Notes under the pieces: generated by a model
Told to the model about the DNA's origin: nothing
The model's input: only the letters and a program-made list of their open reading frames with translations
Database searches by the model: none
Assembly: GCA_020086605.1 (NCBI GenBank)
Contig: JACBWW010000052.1
Coordinates: 580,594-644,593 of the forward strand
DNA length: 64,000 nt
Direction: 5' to 3'
Source: Lanius collurio
Lineage: Eukaryota; Chordata; Aves; Passeriformes; Laniidae
In this document: positions 34,246 to 46,680 of the stretch, in pieces
Position numbering within the stretch: the stretch's first letter is position 1
Layout of the letters: each line of letters starts with the position of its first letter
Made by a program: the position numbers and the translations under genes

Positions 34246-37200
34246 GTGGGTCCCATATGTTACAATATGATCACTTGATTTTAAAAAGTCATAACGATTG
34301 TTTTGAACAAACTTACACGCTCTAAAAAGTATTTGAAATTATGTTGTATTACTATATTTTTGAAGGGAAGTAAATATGATTCCTAAAATCAAAAACGTCT
34401 AGAGATTTATAAAGTTCCTACGGACCTATCTACAAGGCAAATAAAGAAGAAGGTATGTCCATTGCATAGGGAGGCATCCTGAAGATTCCTTAATGTATAG
34501 CAATAAGAAAAAGAGTTGGTACATTGTTTTGTGGAATCATAGCTCCTCGGCTATTGGGATGTTTTGAAATCAGGTAATGGATTTGCTTTTATGACAGTTA
34601 TTTCAACATAATCAGAATAAAGTAGACATACAGAGGAATACAGACTTAATAAGCTGAGATGTTATTCTCATGAGAAAACTACTTCAAGAGCCTTGTTGGT
34701 GGCAGCAGAAGAGATTAATATAACTTTGGCTTTAAGATACAGGTTTCGCTGACTATTTTGCTTCTTGCTTGTGTATAGGCTGTATGTTCATGGAAAAAAA
34801 GTTTTTTATTTGAATGTATCCCTTAAAATAATATCTGGTATAAAAAGCTAATAATTCAACCTATACACACACACAAGAACACCCAAATAAATACATATGC
34901 AAAGACACATTATAAGAGGTTTTGCTGTAAGAACTCTGACAAACTTCCATAAAAAGGAGTCAAATTATTAGGGCACAATTTAGTTCAGATTCTGTCATTA
35001 GGATGCCATAAATTACAGGGTCCAGCTGAAACCAGTGAATTTTAATGAAGTATCAGAAGTCTCAAGAAAATGCCTTGGAGTCAGTATAAAATTATACATG
35101 CTTGCTCTAGTCATCTCCCTGTTGTAATTATTTCATGGAAATAAGAATGTTCCTATTTGTGTTCACGCTGCAGCCCTCTACAGCTGGATAGAAAACAGTA
35201 ACTGAATTTTTTGAGATTTTTTTGTATTTCAAAGATTGCAAAACTAAAATAAATTAAAATAATCTATAAAGTTTCTACATAAAGCACAGACCTCTAATCT
35301 GTCTCAGAGCAAAAATGGAAACCAAGGCACCCACGGTTGCCTGGAAGCTGTGAGTTTGAGAGTACTTCCAAGCTGCATGCAGTTTGTGATAAAAATCAAA
35401 ATCAAAACCAAAAATATGGACTCACAAGGCTATGCTTGCAATTTCCCTGTGATATTATAGTTTGATGGAGCGGGAAGTGAAGCAATCCATATCAAGTAGG
35501 ATATGAGGATAAATCAACAATTTAATAATAGCCTACACCACCACTGAACAAGACTTAATACAAATAAGGCTTGCTCTTCAAAGGTCATGATCTGACTGTG
35601 CAGACTCAGTCCTCATCATGATTTAAAGCTGTCTTTTACACAATGCCTCTACTTTCCCAATTCATCTCTTTCTCTTTTTCCACCTGCATAATGTAACATT
35701 ACTTCAGGTTCTTTCTCCAAGTCACTTCCTGTCTGTCTTGGAACCCTTTCAAATTACCTGCATCTTCTATTAGGGAAAAACATAAAAGAAAATATAGAAA
35801 TCAAAATTAAGGTTTTTTGTATGCTTCAAGTTAAAACTCATCTCACCAAATCTAATAATACAAAAATGTGTGTATAGTGTTTCAGAGCACACACATTATT
35901 TGTAGCCCTAAAGAGAAATATTGTTGTTTTTTGATATTTACAACTGAACCTTCAGCTTTTTTTCAGAAAAGTAGTTTTATATTTGGTTTTAGTGACATTA
36001 ATTCTTTTGACTACTTAGCATTCTAAAGTAGCTTTTGGAAATTCAGCACATCAATCTCTTCTACTAAGTATCAAAAAGTTTCACATTCATCTATTATTTC
36101 TAAAGGTCTTTTTTATTCAGGGAAAATAAAAATAGCACATATTTCCACCAGTTATATATGTTAAAAAAATTGACAGAAGGAATTTAGTAAAAATCCTTCC
36201 TATTTCATCATCAATTGCTCTCACAGTAACTACTAAGCCTTCTCATTTGTACACACATATTTAATAGTGACTGCTTACAGTAACCGTGTCTGAATCCTCA
36301 TGAAAGCCATTGACAAGCGCATAATTGGTTAAATAATTAAGTGTACAAGCAGGATTGGGGATTTCATCTTGAGAAACAGAAATTCTGCTCCAGTAATACT
36401 TTTCTTTCAGAAATGTCAGTAACTTGTCCATTTACTTCTCTCCTTCTTTTTAAAATTTTTTTTAATTTCTCATTTCTAAACCAAATCCATGGTTCTTTCT
36501 GGATGATGGCTTGGATTCTGCACATATCTTATCAATCTGCTACTCCTCCTATATTTTTAAATTCTTTCTGCCTGCTTGTTCATTTATTTTTTCTTCGTGG
36601 AGTACTGTCAGACAACTTTCTCCATATATAACAGATATATTCACTGTGTTCAGACAGCTAATTTCTCTTTCACCTTTTTCCTCAAATGCATTTCTTTTTA
36701 TTCCAAGCTAAGGATAAAATGATATATTTGTTTTTGTTTCTTCCACAGCTGCACACTTTATTTGATCTGCAAAAGATGGTAGAATATGTTTAACAACTGA
36801 ATACCATGCTTCAATCGGTGCCAAAGCAATTTTTTACAATGTTTTCTAAACAAAACCAACAAAAATAAGAACAGCAATTCAAAGACTGGAAGAATTCATG
36901 ATTCAAGAATTCATTTTTAATTTCTTATTTAACTGTTTTGGGTTGAACATTTTCTGTTTTGATGATTGATCTGCATCCCTGCATGATGAAAGTGACAGAT
37001 TTTATTTCATTTTCAGAAGTCTCTGAAAGGTAGGATTGCTTCTCAAAGTATCGGGTTTGAGGGCTTTTCTTGTTTCTGTTTTTCCATTAAATGTAACTTT
37101 TGTAAAAAATGTAAACAGTATTATCCTGGAAGGAAGGATGGCAGATACACTAAAACTGCTTTTTCTGTCACTTCTGTAATCAGGTGAAATCCACAGGGAA

Positions 37201-37655
37201 AACAAAATGAAAACATAAAACCACATACATATTATGACCTACAAAGTCTTGAAATTGCTAAACCAGTGTTTATGTTTTGCACTGTGTTAAGATGGAAAAT
37301 AACTCTTAAATTATGCAACACATTAAAAACTCAGCTGTCTTTGTCAAAAATTCAGAAACCCTACATACAAAGAAGTTTATTTTGATTGCAAACTTGTCAT
37401 TAAACTATAAGCTCATTGGTAAGGTATCTAGAAGGAATTATTACCACTGCAGAGTGTACATAGGAATCTCACCAGTATTACAAAATGTTTAGAAGATTTG
37501 GGCAGATTTAAGAAGTAAACGGAATCTGAGGCAGGATTTTACGTACCCGATTGTTGTCGGATGAGGTTCAACCACCTTGGGAAGGTCTGCAATGGGTATA
37601 ACAGCAGGTAGGTTGCTGTAAGCAGCCACAAGGTCATTTTAAGTTATTCTAGAAG
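34246..37655. other. non-coding AT-rich DNA
   Basis: No recognisable gene or repeat seen. The 96-codon frame at 36,341-36,631 is hydrophobic from T-rich composition and has no start context or family match. Confidence 0.55.
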
Positions 37656-37659
37656 ATTC

Positions 37660-38089
37660 TGTTGCCTTGGGATTTAGCTTTTATATTTTTCAGATCCTGT
37701 ACTGCTACAGTGTATAAGTCTAAAACTCCATACAGCCTGTTAGCTACTGTTCTCCCATTTTGGTTCGCCATAACAAATCCTTTCTAGGCCTGGACTCAAG
37801 GACACCTTGTTGTTCCAGGCCCCAAAATACGTAAACTAAGCCTACAAAAGGGGGAACAAACTTGGGGTAATGACATCATTACCTGAAATTGTAACTGAAG
37901 AATTAACCCTGATATGTGAATGGACTAAACTTATAAAAGTGTGAAAAACCTGTGCCCTGTCATCCAATTTGGGTGCAGCGCTAGGGTTCTGCCTATAAAT
38001 GTACTTTATTGAAAGCCCTTCAATAAACACCTGCTTTTATTCTCACAATTTTGTCAAGCATTCTTTCAGGTAGCCACTCCAAGGCATCA
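37660..38089 (+). mobile_element. solo LTR, family D, copy 2, TSD ATTC
   Basis: A 430-bp element begins TGTTGCCTTGGG and ends GGCATCA, flanked by exact 4-bp ATTC on both sides (37,656-37,659 and 38,090-38,093). A TATA box (TATAAAA at 37,932-37,938) and a polyadenylation signal (AATAAA at 38,022-38,027) are correctly spaced for U3-R. It aligns over its full length with the minus-strand copy at 22,648-23,085, for instance around GAATTAACCCTGATATG. Confidence 0.92.
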
Positions 38090-38093
38090 ATTC

Positions 38094-38650
38094 TAGCAAC
38101 TATCAAAGCAGTCTGCAATTAGGAGACCATCTAAACTTTAATGAAAATACTCAAGTTACAAAGTAGATTTCATAAAACAAAAACCTCCCAATACCACAAC
38201 CTCCATGAGCTAACATGACAAGGCAGCTATACTAGCTGCTCAGGGACAAGGAATGAGACAACTAAAAGTCTTCAATTTCACAGGTGCCAAGTGCACCAGT
38301 CACTGATCATCTTCAAAGTGCAAATACAAAGCTTTGCTGAGTTCAAGATGACAACTGACAGATCTGATGGCCTAAGACATCATGATGCTGAAACTAAACC
38401 ACTATTCAGTACTGAGAGTTACAAACTTTGATCAATTCTTCTGTTCTGTTTTGGACCAAGCTAAACAGTAATCAAGTGAAAGAAGGTGATTAACAAAAGA
38501 GATTCACCATCTGGCTTTAGAACCTTTGCTCAGAGTGTGATTAGCTGTTAGGTAATTAAATAACCCTCTACCAGCTCACACAGCTGAAGTCCCTGCTACT
38601 GTACAGAAGAAGAGGAAGATATTTTTTGGCCTCCCTCCCTTCATTCTGTG
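38094..38650. other. non-coding DNA
   Basis: Nothing recognised between two solo LTRs. Confidence 0.55.
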
Positions 38651-38656
38651 GAGAGC

Positions 38657-39288
38657 TAATGCCAGGGGTCAGCTGGTGCTGGCTAGGGTCTGAGGCTCAG
38701 ACCCAAGAAGCCGTGGCCGGCCCGCAGAGGTGATCCCATGACAAACCGTCTCCCAGGGGGTCATGGCTTCTCTCAGCTGTCGGCTGGGGGTGCCTGCAGA
38801 GATGCCTGGCTCAGCAGGCCATCAGCTCTTTAGTGATTCAGTGAGTGATTTCAGCTCTGCTCTGCAAGGCAAACCCCCAGGGCCAGGCCCGGATAGAGAG
38901 AGGAGAGATCCTTCTGGTGGTTCCGCAGAAGTAGCTTTATTCTTCCATCTTCCGCAAAGGGGTGACCAGAGACGGATCCTCTCCCGACTCGGGGTAGAGG
39001 GGTCTCTTTTATGGGGGTACAGAGGTGGGTGTGAAAGGGTGAAAAGCCAATAGGTATTAGGGTATTTTACATATAGTTTCCTAGAAGATCATGAGTCTGT
39101 CTTCTCTCACTGTAACTAAAACCTCCCTCTTTCCCCAAGAGGGGCCTGCAGGGGGATTGTGTAACCTCCTTATCTCCAGGCCTTCCTGCCATGGCAGGGG
39201 CCTGTCAGACCCCACATCGGGAGATTGTGCAGTCTCCTTCATCTAAGCAAGGGCTTCCTGCCAGGACAGGGGCTTGTCAAACCCCACA
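38657..39288 (-). mobile_element. solo LTR, family C, copy 1, TSD GAGAGC
   Basis: A 632-bp element is bounded by exact 6-bp GAGAGC (38,651-38,656 and 39,289-39,294). On the minus strand it begins TGTGGGGTTTGACAAGC, has a CCATAAAAGAGACC TATA box (about 39,003-39,014) and a polyadenylation signal (TTTATT on + at 38,936-38,941), and ends in CATTA rather than CA. It is closely related to 58,085-58,733. The 6-bp duplication fits a class II ERV. No internal genes remain. Confidence 0.92.
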
Positions 39289-39621
39289 GAGAGCAGGACA
39301 GATTCTTCATAGTTGTTAGAGTCACAATTTAGGAACCACAGTTTGTCAGCTATAGATTTAAAGTGTCTTCCCCAGAAGGAGGACTTACGTACACACATAC
39401 AAAATTATGAGCTGCCCTATACTAAATTAGGAACCACTACATAAAACCTCCCAATAGAGGTTTAGTTAAACTCTTGGCAAACTTACATTTGAGTGCCCTA
39501 CAATTCTCTGATAATATCATGTAATGACAAACTTATGCCTCACAAATGTGTAAGTTTAGTGTTCAAACTTGGCTGATTTTGGAATGAAAGAAGAGCTACC
39601 CTGAATTATCGCCATGCACAT

Positions 39622-39625
<4 letters not shown>

Positions 39626-39653
<28 letters not shown>

Positions 39654-39702
39654 GTATATAGTGTGAATGCCTAAATATGTCCATATATGTGTATATATAT
39701 AT
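39626..39702. repeat. compound (CATA)n/(CA)n/(TA)n microsatellite
   Basis: CATA units pass into CA units, then after a short gap into a TATATATATA run. Confidence 0.9.
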
Positions 39703-41745
39703 ACAGCTTGTCCAAATCTGAAATGTGGAAGCTCCTCAGTTTAAGAAAACCAGGTGACTTAAGCAGATGCCTTATTACAAAATCCTGTCCATGCTCACAG
39801 CTTTAAAGATGAACACAATTTGCATAGTAATCACACAAAATTCCAGACAGAATATTTGTAATTCAGATTTAGCTTACAATGTATTCATTTACGTTTTATA
39901 ATGACTATAGCAGTCAAAAAAAAAAAAAAGCCAAGAATGAAATAGGATTTTTCCCCAGATACCAGAAAGTAAAATGAACATATTAAGTGCACTAGTAGTA
40001 ATACCACAACTTCACTTTTGAATATCACCATCAAGAAAAGAAATCACAGCAGCCAGATTAAGCACTTACTTTGCCCTGGGCACTTTATGAAAGACAGACC
40101 CACTGAGCTCCCTCTTAAAAACTGGCATCTGAAATTCTAATGAAGTCTCAGCTGAATAAGGGACTTGTCCTCTTTCTTCCAAACATAGTAACTCTATATT
40201 CATTCCTTCAAGCAGGCACTTAAAGCCCCATTAAAGTTAATGGGAGTTACATGGGCACCTAAGCCAGAATAACCCCATAAATATTCTTAAAGGGCATATA
40301 GAGTGAAAAAGCAAAGTCTTCACAAGTAGATTTTTTTTTTAATGATGTAAAATTGTTGCAATTTGGAATAAGTTTCAAACAGGAAGAAAGAGCAATGGGA
40401 GGAATTTCCAACCTGGCTTTAAATTACAGTTGCAGGAAATCAATCTGCTTCTTTCAAAACTGGAGAAAATAGAAAATCCCCAGATCAGTTACATCTCTCT
40501 GCTATTGAGAATAACTTAAGCAAACTTCTTCAAAGGCTGTGATGTGTGCACCAAGATTGATGAGTTTAACTAACTGTTAAAATTCCTGACTTTAAAAGGT
40601 TTTCTTTTCTTTTCAGAAAACAGAACGGGACATTTAAAATAAAACCTACAAGTGTTCTGAGCACATTTTCTGTTTTAACTACAGTTTAGGTAAAGGTCAT
40701 TCTATCCGTTCCATTAAAAGCCAAGAAGCAAGGCAGACATAACTCGTTTCCTAGATATTCTCTTGTTTGTTGAGTCCCAGGAAAATAGGTAAGGAAAAAA
40801 AATCCAACATTGGGGAAGAAAGGAATGGTATTTTTCACAGAATTGTGAAAACAATTTCATGGAAAATACACTTGCAAATCTAATAATACCTCACTAAATC
40901 AGTGGCTGCAATACTTCTATTTCCACATTGAGGAAATAGAATATAAGATCTTAATTGTGTAGTGCACAGAATTAAGAAACAACTATTTATCATAGTCACC
41001 AGGCTGGCCCAGGATATTATTCAGTATGACAAAACACTGACAGCATTCTTTTATATATTTTGCCTACACAAGCACCTCAAAAATCCAAGATAGCTGCTGC
41101 AAGGATGGAGAGAAATTACATGGCAGGAGGAAGGGAAAATCTCTCCTATAGTTAACAAATAATAGTAGCACTTTTCACAGTCCCATAATTGAGATCAGCA
41201 AACATGTCTGGATGATTCACACACACACAACTTGTTGTCCCTATCTTCTTTTTCTTCCCTCACCTTTCCAGCCTGGGGATAAGCCATATTGCCATGCACA
41301 AAATATCTACTGCACTTGCTCCCCAACCCCAAATTGTCTTCCACTGAATTCACCTGTTTTCTCTCTCTACCCATCCAGTTCCTTATTTTGTCCTCAATTT
41401 CATCAATAATATTCTATTTTGGGATCTGAATCTGAGTCTTTCTTAAAAAATTTACTCCAATTCTCAGGTTCTCCCCAAAGGCTTTACACTCCCTTCCTCA
41501 CAATGCTCTTTCTACTGTCCTCAAATTTACATTCAAATTCAGTTCCTCTGTACCATCAGTGTCCTTCAGCCTTCCATTCATGCAACACAGCAAACTTACC
41601 ATCACCTTCTTTACCCAATTACCACATTTTTTTTCAAACGATCCCTGCACAAACTGGTTCCAGCTCTTCCCTCCAATATATTAGTTTCTTGTTCTAAGCT
41701 ATTCCAATAATTGTACCCATGTCTTTACATATTTTGCATCCCTAT

Positions 41746-41783
41746 GAAAGAGAAAAAAAAAGAGGAAAAAAGAGGAAAAAAAA
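41746..41783. repeat. purine tract
   Basis: A/G only, with AGAGGAAAAA repeated twice. Confidence 0.85.
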
Positions 41784-44096
41784 GAATTCTCCTTGCTTTT
41801 TATTTCTGTGTTCAGTCACACTAAAGTTTTGAAAATAAGGAAAGCTCTAGGAAATTTTCAGATTCATCATGCATGATATAGAGAAAGACCTCTGCATATG
41901 AATTCTAATGCATTTACCTACCATGTGTCAACTAGTCTCTACAGAACATGGGCAAAGCAATATTTTTCCAAAGCCATATAATTAATTCAAAGAGAAAATA
42001 TGGATTTTTGAAAGGTAGAAAAAGGCAAAGTTTATGATATTTTGTCATAAAACCAACCTACATCTCAAATGTTGCATCTCTGCTTTACCTCATAAGTGCA
42101 TTAGAACTTAACAACAAAAGGGTTGCAAGTATGTTGGTGAGTGTATTTTTTCTCTTGTCTCGTTCTGTTGAAATGGCTGATCCTTTTTTAGCTGAAGTTA
42201 TCCCAAAATACTCAGCTTAAGTGTATACCCAGTGTGGGAAAATGTCCACATTGGCAGGAAAGGTTAGGTTATAGGAATTAAGGAGTCATGACAAAAATGT
42301 TTTTGCTCTTTCAACAGCATTAGCAACCAAGAACTCAATGCATGATAATTATCAGGTAATCTTTCTTCACTGCACCTTCTATTTTACACTCAATTGAGCT
42401 CTTATGTTCCCTCTCACTTCTTTTGTTTCCATTTCTTTTTGCTGCCAAACTCGCTGCAATCTTTAGATAAATCCAGGCAAATCTGATGGGCCTCTGGGGC
42501 AGGAGCACAGTTAAAAAGTGCCACAGGGTCAGGCAGGGTGAGATGTCATGCTCAGGTATTTGGTGGTGGCGGTAAATGTGGAATAACTGCCCCTGGTACT
42601 TCCCCTTTACTGCAAGGTGCATTACCACCAGATGAAAGCATCTGCCATTCTTGGAAAATGTCAAGGCTGTGTTTCTGTCAAAAATATTTTGTCCAAAGAC
42701 ATAGCACAAATTCTTATTATAAGCTGGACATTTTAAGTCAGTGATCCATCATTTTGTTTCACAAACTTTGGCGCAGTCCTGCATCAAATAACACAGTAGC
42801 TGACCACTTATGGAACTAATAGTAATATGAGGAGGATGAGGATGCAAAGCAGATCTGGGAAAGGAAAAAAAAATCATTTCTCAGTACCTGCTTTCTCTCC
42901 CCAGACACAAATTTCTTCCAAATGCCTTTTGGTAGTATCTAGTTTAAATGAGCGATTGAGTCAGAGTAACGATCTGACCTTTCCCAAGTATTATCTTACA
43001 TTTAACACAATCACTTTAAGACAATGCACATATAATTATTCAAATTGGGGAGGCATTTTTCTGCTGATGGAAAGCAAGCTGCCGTGTTCCACACTGAGCA
43101 GCACAATTTCAGAGCTGTTGAGCCCTGGAGCTTTCTCTAAGTCTTCAGTCCTAGAAGCTCCACTACAACACTTCTCCATATCTCTGAGTTCAGAAGTACT
43201 TAACTGAAGCCTAAATCTATTAAATACAAATTGCAGTTAAGTAACACTAAGGATCTGATTAAAAACTGGAATATCAGGGGTAGAGGAAAGAGAAGAAAGA
43301 GATTAAAAAGAGGGGTAAAATCAAAATCAAAAACTCCCAAAACGCAAAGGAAGGTGTAGTCATGTGTAGCCTCTGATTCTTTTGTCTTTCTATAACAAAT
43401 AAAATGAAAAATTGACTATGCTGATTGTTTAAACTAAAGGAAGACAAGTACAGATCATGAACCTGTGCCAATTTTTAAAACTGATTAATATTGTAACATC
43501 AGATAACAAACAGGAAAATAAATTACTTAAATCTTTATAGAAATATCAGCACCTGCTGTTTTCATTTACACTACAATCTTGAAAAGATACTGCATGTCCT
43601 TTCTTCATCAGCTATTTCCTAATTTTATCTTTTCTTTTAGTAACGGAATGAGAGCAAAGACCCAAAGAAAATCACACGCAGCACAAACAGACTAAAAATT
43701 ATATTTGAAAAAAATCTGAGGGAGTTGTTGCATTTTTAATCATTTCCCAGTGAGATATTTTAGAAAAAAAAAAAGGTGAAAGTAATAATCTAAGGGTTGA
43801 AATGCATAAATATCCAAGATAACTCTAATCAAAACTGACTTTAAAAGAATGCAAGTTGAGCATTTGTGAGTTCTGAAGGGAGGTTGTTGGGAGTGTTGTT
43901 TACTCTTTTTTAAACCAGCACCCACTTAACACTACAACCACCTTAGTATATAAAAGAAAGCTTAGTAATTAGCCCTTAATTTCAGTTTTAATAGACACCG
44001 GATAATTCAGAATGAAAGAGAAAATAGTAGATCTGACTTCCCAATTCTAAGATGATAAAACTCAGAAAGGTTTCTGCTGAAAATGTCATGTTGTAG

Positions 44097-44200
44097 CTCA
44101 AAAAACCAAAAACAAATACAAACAACAAAAACATATACACACAAAATAAAACCAAGCCCAAACAACCAAAACCAACAAAAACCAAACAAACACATAAATA
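44097..44200. repeat. A/C-rich low-complexity tract
   Basis: Irregular CAAA/CCAAA units with almost no G or T. The hydrophobic minus-strand frames here are artefacts. Confidence 0.85.
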
Positions 44201-45645
44201 GACCTAATCTTTAGGAAAATGTTGCAATGGAAATAATCTAAATCTTCAGAGCCAAGTAAGTGGTTGTTGCATCAAAACAAAAGATTACTGCTGTATATCA
44301 CTTAGTGCTCCAGAAGGGTAAAACAACCCACCTATCCAACAACCACAGCCTTGTTTCTTTATTCAGTTGTAAAAAAAAATGGTTCGCTTCTCTTCCCCAA
44401 GAAGGGAAAAGTAGTGCAGTTTGCTGATATGAAATTCTACACAGAATACTGTATTCCCCTAGCTCACAAGGAAGTTCAGTTGGGCATAGGCAGGACAGCA
44501 CTGGTCCAGTAAGTTATTTATAAGAAAGATATAGTAAAAGATACATTGTTTCCCAAGATTTTTTCAACAATCATTTCACTCAAAGTTTTAAATAAACTTT
44601 TAAAAATTTCTTTTCCCTGACATTTTTTCCCCAAGCCAAGTAAAAACTGTTTTTCTAAATCCTCCTTTCTCCAACCGAGGAAATAAAAAACCCGTAACAA
44701 TGTGCAGAATAATTGATAGTAGGGGACTGAAGGGGGTTAGTAAGAACTGCAGTTTCATTTTGCCCACTGACATCAAATACAACTTTTTTAATAAAGACAA
44801 AAGAGGGAAATTTTCACCATTTCCAAATCAATTAAAATTTTCAGTACTGCAAAAGCAATTTTAAGTTAAAACATTTGACACTTGCAAGGTGACAAAAAAT
44901 GGAACTAAAAATGTGAATATATAATTTTCCCAGGATGGTCAAAAGTACATATATTATGCAGAAAGCTTAGTTATTCTGTTTCCTAAAATGTTTTATTATT
45001 CAACCCAGCCCAAAACCAGTATGTTTTTCACTAATCTTTCACCTAATTTCTGCTTAGAGCAAATTGGGTTAAACCTTGACATCAGCAAAACTGTGAATTA
45101 GGATCCCACTAAGACTAGGACCTTGTAAGAGTGGGTTAACATACCAGAAGACCCAGAAATTATATATCTTTTTGTGCATCTCATCTTGTTCTACTCACAA
45201 AATATTAGAATGTCCACAAGTCTGATAATTTTTTAATAGCTCTATTTCTGATTACTGAACATCTGGAAAACTCCATAGGATTTGGGGGATGCTTCATTCT
45301 TCAGCTTCATGTGTATAATCATATGGTTTGCTGGAGTAGGTTGAGCATCACAGAATTCAGACTACCCATGTATTTCAAGACAAGGGCATTTTTTTCTGGA
45401 CAAAGTCAACATTGAGCAGTTCTGTGCATAGGGAGAGCTGCACAATTCAGCAGAGCAGAGACTTTACACTTGTAAGGAAATGTGGGTTTTATACACAAAT
45501 AGGGAAAATATTCATGCATTTAAAAGAAATACCTTTACTCCACCTTTTCCCAGCTTCTATTCCATCACTCCGAAGTCCACTACTTCCCTCTTATTATACC
45601 TACAGGTTAATTAGTCCCTTCAGCAAGGTGAGGAGAGGCAGGAGG

Positions 45646-46680
45646 TGTGTTATGATCCAATTAGCAAGAGATGCCTCTGCCCAAATTAAGGTGCAAATGA
45701 GACCATATGCCAAAGTCAGTAATAAGGATTTTATTTAATAGTAAATGTGAGGTAGAGATATTTATGTCTAGAAATAGAAAAGAGGGGAGAGGGAGGGAGA
45801 GAGAGAAAGAGGGAGAGAGAGATCAAGCAGAAGATCACCACCACCCATGGATCCAGAGGCTTCACATTGGTCCTTCTTTACCCAGGGCTTCTCAGTTATG
45901 GGGATCTAGGGTCATTCTTCTGGGGCCACCATCTTTATACGGTCCAAGTTCTGTGTATCCATGGGGTGGTTGCAGACGCCATCCCATAACTTGAGGTGAT
46001 ATATGTGCGAGCAGTTGCTTGTTTTCTCAGTTTGCCACAGTGGGCATTTTTGTCTGGATGGATTAACCAGGATATGCTAAACCACAGCTTGCCTCACCAG
46101 GCAATTAGCTCCTTCTTGACGCAGATTCCTCCTTTCTGTGCCTATGTCAAGTTCATGCTTCAGTGGTTGGTCTTACAGCAAGTTCCTTCCATGGCCTTGG
46201 CAAAGTTTGCGACAGGAAACTGTGCTCTTTAAGTCCTTATATGGTGGAGGACATTGGCTACCTTCAGTACAAAGCTGTTTCTCTCTGCTCCTTATTTCTC
46301 CCACTTTTCCACTGTTCCAGTGTGGGGTCCCCATGGGATCTGCAGTTCCTTCAGTAGTATCCATCTGCCCTAACACTGGTTTCTCACAGGCCACAGTAAG
46401 TATCTTCTCCATCATCATATAGCACCCTCTTTTCTGTCTCTCCCCTTGAGGCTCTAAGGACTGTCTCTCTCACTGTTCATGATTCTTCTCTCTCTTATCC
46501 CTGCTGTTCCACAGGCACTGCCATCAGCTGTGAGGCTCAGCCATGCCCTACAGTGGGTCAGCTGGAGATGGCTGGAAGCAGCTGTGTCCAGCACAAAGCA
46601 GCCCTGGCTGATCCTCACAGTGGGACCCCAACAGCCCCCCACTAGGAAAACCTGTCCACCTACAGCCAATACACTGGCTT
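45646..46680 (-). mobile_element. LTR, minus orientation
   Basis: The minus strand carries a TATA box (CCGTATAAAGATGG, about 45,933-45,946), a GA/CT-rich tract and a polyadenylation signal (TTAAATAAAATCC, about 45,726-45,738), ending near TGATCATAACA (CA). Upstream (rightward) the U3 includes blocks such as GAAGCAGCTGTGTCCAGCAC that I associate with songbird ERV LTRs. The right limit is approximate. No target duplication was identified. Confidence 0.6.
45779..45822. repeat. (GA)n tract inside LTR
   Basis: GAGAGGGAGGGAGAGAGAGA-type simple repeat within the R/U5 part of the LTR. Confidence 0.85.

Larger units (their letters stand above)
39295..45645. other. non-coding AT-rich DNA
   Basis: Long stretch without a recognised gene or interspersed element. 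It has simple repeats at 39.63, 41.75 and 44.10 kb. Open frames of 124 (42,335-42,709 -) and 126 codons (42,827-43,207 +) show no family motif and no conserved start context. Confidence 0.55.

Noticed and set aside
42335..43207. 124- and 126-codon frames on opposite strands
   Set aside because: No family motif, start context, splice pattern or composition change; consistent with chance.
39295..45645. CRISPR array, tRNA or other RNA gene in the long quiet stretch
   Set aside because: No spaced direct repeats, no A/B-box pair or cloverleaf seen; only microsatellites.
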